Shown here in pieces: positions 57,785-64,000 of a stretch of 64,000 bases of DNA. Position numbers and translations under genes: made by a program. Location of the stretch: assembly GCA_028583605.1 (NCBI GenBank), contig CM053337.1, positions 14,566,139 through 14,630,138 on the forward strand, given 5' to 3'. The notes under the pieces were generated by a model. It saw only the letters and a program-made list of their open reading frames with translations. It did no database searches and was not told where the DNA came from. The stretch is from Dastarcus helophoroides. Taxonomy: Eukaryota; Arthropoda; Insecta; Coleoptera; Bothrideridae. The first letter of the stretch is position 1. Each line of letters opens with the position of its first letter.

Positions 57785-57917
57785 TGGTGGACGAGAACCT
57801 GTCCATTCAACGATATATTGTTGCCACCGAATTACGTGGCTAAACATCAAATAAGTAAGCACTTGGCGTTTGATACGTTTGACTTGAAACGTTGAATGCA
57901 CCGGTTCTCGTCCACCA
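57785..57917. repeat. Inverted repeat with 5S-rRNA-like arms
   Basis: The left arm TGGTGGACGAGAACCTGTCC (57785-57812) and the right arm 57890-57917 (CGTTGAATGCACCGGTTCTC...) are near-perfect complements with a ~77-bp loop. The arms carry the same 5S-like motif as 42984 and 49092, although the loops are unrelated. Confidence 0.75.
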
Positions 57918-58880
57918 CCTCGTGTGGATTTGATTACCTCGCTTTAAGAAGTTTTAAATCCTGGGGGTTGTAGGAACAACGTAACAGTAACAGCGTTAAA
58001 GAGTTGTACAAACATCGTATGGTAACTCATCCTAGGCGTTATGCGCGGCCCAACCTTCACGTTCGGTTTTGAGCTGGTCACAGAAAAAAATCTAAATTCA
58101 TTTGCCTGTGTAATGAACAAATGATTTATTAAATAATATATAATAACAAGAATAAGTTATTTATGCGTAACAACACCTTTTCCCAGCTTAATTTTTTTCG
58201 CTCAATAGTCATATTGGAATAAAATCAATGTCACTGGACGTGAACAAGAACAATGTGGTAATTGAAAATATAATAGAAGATTTAATAATAATAAATATCG
58301 TCGACCTTGATATTGTTCTATCAAATGGCCAAGGCCGGACAACACTACTTAAGTGGCCAATACACCTGCGCAAGATAACCAAGATAAAGGAAGTAAGAAA
58401 ATATTACATTCTAATTTATCTAAACGAAAAAAAATTTAACTCGCAGCCGTGCAAGATTTGTTCTTATTTATAGCACGCAGCACCATTCAATAAATCGGCA
58501 CGACAGCCGCACCGAAAATTCGTTTTTTCCTATTTTTTTCGCCTCAATAGTCCATGTGTTACGTGTCGCGTATTTGGAACAGAAAAACAAGAAAAAATAA
58601 ATGTCGATTATGCAACGGAACGGGAAAACTACGATTCAAACTAAAAATATTGTTTTGGATTCCAAACCGTTAGGAAAGAATAACCTACATACAAAAATAT
58701 CTGCTGGTAGTGCCAATACTACGCCGGCTTAAAAATATTCACTATACAGTGTGAGCTAGACGAGTACCGAGTCATTTAAGGTGGTAATAAAAATAAAAAA
58801 TTTAAAATACGAAAGGGCGCACAAAAGATGTTGGGTTAGTACGTTGCGTACTCCCTAAAGCTACTCTGTACTGGTCCGTT
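57918..58880. other. AT-rich sequence with one small unassigned open frame
   Basis: Bases 58228-58473 (+) could encode 81 residues beginning MSLDVNKNNVVIENIIEDL, rich in Ile, Leu and Lys. It has no motif I recognise and the AT content makes chance openness plausible. TTTTTTCGC(C)TCAATAGTC occurs on both sides of it (~58193 and ~58535), so it may lie inside a small repeat. Confidence 0.3.
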
Positions 58881-58933
58881 CGAAGGCCGCTCGAAGGCAG
58901 CTCGAAGGCAGCTCGAATGCAGCTCGAAGGTCT
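58881..58933. repeat. 11-bp tandem repeat (CGAAGGCAGCT)n, five copies
   Basis: CGAAGGCCGCT, CGAAGGCAGCT twice, CGAATGCAGCT and a partial unit stand in tandem. Confidence 0.9.
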
Positions 58934-59089
58934 ATGATGAGACATCTGTTTAAGCTGAAATAAAATCGACGCTTCCTCTTTTTGATTCCTTAAGTTTTTG
59001 AGTCTCGTTTCACGTTAACATTCTGGGCTAAAATTCGGCCGGATCCACATATTATTGAGGAATAAAAATCACCAGTGGTCTAACTAAAA

Positions 59090-62000
59090 CATCAGCGTCT
59101 GTCCGTAGTGGTACTTCGAACAGTACCAAGTTTACTGATTAGTACTAAGTCGTTTGATAAGTAATATCTCTGGATCAGCCCACATCTGTTTAACAGAAGC
59201 GAGTCATCGGGTTAATTGTACCAAATTGTCCGATTAGTACCAAGTCGTCTGGTTAGTACCAAGTCGTCTGCTTAGTACAAAAACGTCTGATTAGCACAAA
59301 ATCTTCCGATTAGTACCAGATCGTCTAATTAGTACCAGATCGTCAGCTTAGTACCAAATCGTCTGCTTAGTACCAAAACAGTCTGATTAGCACAAAATCT
59401 TCTGATTAGTACCAGATCGTCTAATTAGTACCAGATCGTCAGCTTAGTACCAAATCGTCAGCTTAGTACCAGATCGTCAAATTAGTACCAAATCATCAGA
59501 TTAATACCAGATCGTCAGATTAGTACCAGATCGTCAGATTAGTACCAGATCGTCAGATTAGTACCAGATCGTCAGACTAGTACCAGATCGTCAGATTAGT
59601 ACCAGATCGTCAGATTAGTACCAGATCGTCAGATTAGTACCAGATCGTCAGATTAGTACCAGATCGTCAGATTAATACCAGATCGTCAGATTAGTACCAG
59701 ATCGTCAGATTAGTACCAGATCGTCAAATTAGTACCAGATGGTCAGCTAAATACCAGATCGTCAGATTAGTACCAGATCATCAGATTAGTACCAGATCGT
59801 CAGATAAGTACCAGATAGTTAGATTACTACCAGATCGTCAGATTAGTACCAGATCGTCAGATTAGTACCAGATCGTCAGATTAGTACCAGATCGTCAGGT
59901 TAGTACCAGATCGTCAGATTAGTACCAGATCGTCAGATTGGTACCAGATGGTCAAATTAGTACCAAAACAAGTCGTTTGATTAGTACTAAGTCATCGAAA
60001 AGTATTAAGTCATTTTAATTGTAGTACCAAGTTGTCTGATTAGTACTAAGTCATCGACGAGTATCAAGGCAGTTTAATAGTAGTACCAAGTACAATCTAT
60101 CTGGTTAGTAACAAGTGTTTGATTACCAGTCATCTGAATAGTACCAAGTTATCCGATTAGTATTAATTTGTGAGCCTTGTAACCCATCGTCCTATTATTA
60201 ATACCAGATTGTCTGATTAGTACCTCGTTGTCTGATTAGTACCTCGTTGTCTGATTAATACCTCGTTGTCTGATTAATACCTCGTTGTCTGATTAGTACC
60301 TCGTTGTCTGATTAGTACCTCGTTGTCTGATTAGTACCTCGTTGTCTGATTAGTGTCAGATTATCTCATTAGTACCGATTAGTACTAAACCAAGTCGTTT
60401 GATTAGTACTTAGTCATCGAAAAGTATTCAAATCATTTTAATAGTAGTACCAAGTTGTCTGATTTGTACTTAGTCACTTGACGAGTATCAAATCATTTCA
60501 ATAGTGGTACCAAGTAGTCTAATTTTCAATAAGAAGTCGTCCGATTAGACCCAACTCGTTTGAATAGTTCCGAGTCATTTGAATAGTACCGAACCATCTG
60601 AATACTACAGAGTCATCTAAAGAGTACCGAGTCATCTAAATAGTACCAAGTCGTCTGGCAAAGTTATTTTATAAATAAAAAGTCGTCTAATTAGTACCAA
60701 ATCTTTTGATTAGTACCACGTTATTTCATTAGTACCAAATCGGCCGCTTAGTGCAAATTCATCCCAATATTAAGTACTAACTGGTGTCAACCTAGCTGGT
60801 TAGTAACAAGTGTTTGATTAACACTCATCTGGATAGTACCAAGTGGACCAGATTAGTATTAATTTGTGAGCCTAGTAACCCATCAGTTCTATTATTAATA
60901 CCAGATTGTCTGATTAGTACCTCGCTGTCTGATTAGTACTACGTCGTTTGATTAGTACCACGTTGACGAGTATAAAATCGTATCAATAGTGGAACCAAGT
61001 AGTCTAATTGGTACTTAGTCAAATCGTTTCAATAATGGTGCCAAGATATATAATTTGCAATACTAATTCGTCCGATTAGAGCCAAGTCGTTTGAATAGTA
61101 CCGAGACATCTGAATAGTACCTAAACATCTAAATAGTATCGAATCATCTGAATAGTACCGAGTCATCTTAATAGTACCAAGTCATCTGTTTAGGTTCGAA
61201 GTTATTTTATGAATAAAAAGTTGTCTAATTAGTACCAAATCTTTTGATTAGTACTACGTTATTTTATTAGTACCGAATCGGCCGGTTAGTGCAAATTCAT
61301 CTCAATATTAAGTACTAACTGATGTCAACCTACCTGGTTAGTAATAAGAGTTTGATTAACAGTCATCTGAATAGTACCAAGTGACCCGATTAGTATTAAT
61401 TTGTGAGTCTAGTAACCCATCCTCCTATTATTAATACCAGATTGTCAGATTAGTACCTCGTTGTCTGATTAGTACTACGTCGTTTAATTAGTATCAGGTC
61501 GTCTCATTAGTACCACGTTGACGAGTATAAAATCGTTTCAATAGTGGGACCAAGTAGTCTAATTGGTACTTAGTCATCGATGAGTATCAAATCGTTTCAA
61601 TAATGGTGCCAAGATGTGTAATTTGAAATACTTATTCGTCCGATTAGATCCAAGTCGTTTGAATAGTACCGAGACATCTGAATAGTACCGAGACATCTAA
61701 ATAGTATCGAATCATCTGAATAGTACCGAGTCATCTTAATAGTACCAAGCCATCTGGCTACCTTGAAAGTTATTTTATGAATAAAAAGTCGTCTAATTAG
61801 TACTAAATCTTTTGATTAGTACCACGTTGTTTTATTAGTACCGAATCGGCCGGTTAGTGCAAATTCATCTCAATATTAAGTACTAACTGATGTCAACCTA
61901 CCTGGTTAGTAATAAGAGTTTGATTAACAGTCACCTGAATAGTACCAAGTGACCCGATTAGTATTAATTTGTGAGTCTAGTAACCCATCGTCATATTATT

Positions 62001-64000
62001 AAGATTGTCTGATTAGTACCTCGTTGTCTGATTAGTACCTCGTTGTCTGATTAGTACCTCGTTGTCTGATTAGTACTACGTTGTTTCATTAGTATCAGGT
62101 CGTCTCATTAGTACCACATCGACGACTATAAAATCGTTTCATTAGTGGTACCAAGTTGACTAATTTGTAATACTAAATCGTTCGATTAGAGCCAAGTCGT
62201 TTGAAGAGTGCCAAGTCATTTGATTAGTGTCAAGTCATTTGAATAGTACCGAGACGTCTAAATAGTACCGAGTCATCTAAATAGTACCAAGTCGTCTGAC
62301 TACATTCGAAGTTATTTTATTAATAAAAACTGGTTTAATTAGTACCAAATTCTTTGATTAGTACCACGTTATTTGATTAGTACCAAATCGGCCGGTTAGT
62401 GCAAATTCATCTGAATATTAAGCTAACTAAAACATCAACGTCTGTCCGTAGTGGTACTTTGAATAGTACCAAGTTACCTGATTACTACCAAGTCGTTTAA
62501 TAAGTAACAGATCTCGGTCAGGTCGCATTTGTTTAATAGTACTGAGTAATCGAGTTAATAGTACCCCGTTGTCTGATTAGTACCAAGTCTTCTGGTTAGT
62601 ACCAAGACGTCTGGTTAGTACCAAGAAGTCTGATTAGTACCAATACGTCTGGTTAGTACCAAGTCTTCTGGTTAATACCAAGTCGTTTACTTAGTACCAA
62701 GTTGTCTCCTTAGTAACAAGTCCTCCGATTAGTACTAAACCAAGTCGTTTGATTAGTACTTAGTCAGCGAAGAGTACCGAAAAGTACCAAGTCATTTTAA
62801 TAGAAGTATCAAGTTGTCGGATTAGTACTTAGTCATCGACGAGTATCAAGGCAGTTTAATAGTAGTACCAAGTACAACCTATTTGGTTAGTAACAACCCT
62901 TTGATTACCAGTCATCTGAATAGTACTAAGTTATCCGATTAGTATTAATTTGTGAGCCTTGTAACCCATCGTCTTATTATTAGTATTAGACTGTCCGATT
63001 AGTACCTCGTTGTCTAATTAGTACCACATCGCCTCGTTAGTCCCTTATCGCCTCATGAGTACCTAATCGCCTCATTAGTACCTCGTCGCCTCATTTGTAC
63101 CTCGTCGCCTCATGAGTACCAAGTCGTCTCATTAGTACTTTGTCGCCTCATGAGTACCTAGTCATCTCATTAGTGCCTCGTCGTCTGATGAGTACCTAGT
63201 CGTCTCATTAGTACCAAGTCGTCTCATTAGTTTCACGTCGTCTCATTAGTACCACGTCGTCTCATTAGTACCACGTCGTCTCATTAGTACCACGTCGATT
63301 CTACTCATATTTGACTAGTTCCAAATGATTTGATTTGTAGTACCATATAGTTTGATTACTACACATTCATTTGGTTAGTACCAAGTCGTCTGGTTAGTAC
63401 CAAGTCGTCTAGTTAGTATCAAGTCTTCTGGTTAGTACCAAGTCGTTTACTTAGTACCAAGTTGTCTCCTTAGTAACAAGTCGTCCGATTAGTACTAAAC
63501 CAAGTCGTTTGATTAGTACTTACTCATCGAAGAGTACCAAGTCATTTTAATAGTAGCGCCAAATTGTCTGATTAGTACTAAGTCATCGACGAGTATCAAG
63601 GCAGTTAAATAGTAGTACCAAGTACAACCTATCTGGTTAGTAACAAGTGTTTGATTACCAGTCATCTGAATAGTACCAAGTCATCCGATTTCTATTAATT
63701 TGTGAGTCTAGTAACCCATCGTCTTATTATTAGTATTAGTCCGATTAATGCCTGTCTGATTAGAACCACATGGCCCCATCAGCACCTCATCATCTCATGA
63801 GTACCTAATCGCCTCATTAGTACCTCGTCGCCTGATGAGTACCTAGTCGTCTCATTAGTGCCTCGTCGTCTCATGAGTACCTAGTCGTCTCATTAGTACC
63901 AAGTCGTCTCATTAGTACCACGTCGTCTCATTAGTACCACATCGTCTCATTAGTACCACATCGCCTCATTAGCATCACGTCGTCTCATTAGTACCACGTC
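59090..64000. repeat. 19-bp satellite (GATTAGTACCAGATCGTCA)n with 540-570-bp higher-order repeats, runs past window end
   Basis: Nearly perfect units run at 59500-59960. Elsewhere units vary (CAAGTCGTCTG, CTCGTTGTCTG, CACGTCGTCTC). The rare word CGGCCG marks longer blocks at 60741, 61279, 61847 and 62389. Each block carries AAGTTATTTTATGAATAAAA, TAAGTACTAACTGATGTCAA and TAATTTGTGAG. A still longer repeat is suggested by TCTGTCCGTAGTGGTACTT at ~59098 and ~62440. No genes. Confidence 0.95.

Noticed and set aside
59500..59960. CRISPR-like regular repeats
   Set aside because: Units are directly adjacent with no unique spacers, no cas genes are present, and the context is eukaryotic. The same reasoning applies to the 28-bp and 131-bp arrays.

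Overview
Eukaryotic, most likely insect, genomic DNA. The only gene I can name is the 3' end of a fatty acid transport protein (FATP/SLC27A, very-long-chain acyl-CoA synthetase family) at the left edge: two exons on the + strand joined by a GT-AG intron, ending at about 1.36 kb. Short interstitial runs of the insect telomere motif TTAGG, a 5S-rRNA-like motif of insect type, an AAGAG satellite and the overall AT-rich composition fit an arthropod. I cannot name the order or species.

The remaining 62 kb is essentially non-coding and dominated by tandem repeats. Left to right: a 131-bp satellite directly behind the gene (1.4-4.3 kb); a 21-bp array (4.75-5.1 kb); two large arrays of a 15-bp unit (8.6-10.7 and 13.95-16.2 kb) set in A/T-rich simple sequence; a 28-bp hairpin-forming satellite (18.16-20.3 kb); a polypurine block of AGGAG then AAGAG pentamers (22.66-24.23 kb); a 160-bp satellite (25.4-28.05 kb); a ~405-bp satellite carrying TTAGG runs, in + orientation at 29.6-32.9 and 34.3-38.0 kb and inverted at 40.0-41.3 kb; a degenerate purine-rich block (38.65-39.98 kb); a 20-bp TCGAAATTTCGA array (44.1-47.5 kb); a CpG-rich 31-bp/19-bp array (50.34-56.1 kb); and a different 19-bp array (59.1 kb to the window end). 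Most arrays show higher-order repeats, so they grew by repeated segmental amplification.

Between the arrays lie dispersed elements. One is a ~131-bp mobile element whose core (CTGAAGA, a 6-bp stem, GAAA) looks like part of a hammerhead ribozyme and shows a compensated stem change between copies. Another is an inverted-repeat family built on a 5S-rRNA-like motif. There are also a short foldback element, several hAT-like ends, and a dispersed repeat present three times.

Nearly all long open frames are translations of stop-free tandem repeats and are not genes. No CRISPR array, bacterial operon, intact transposase, reverse transcriptase, tRNA or rRNA gene was recognised. The 'system' here is repeat biology: a gene end running directly into satellite DNA, with several satellites and small structured mobile elements nested in one another.
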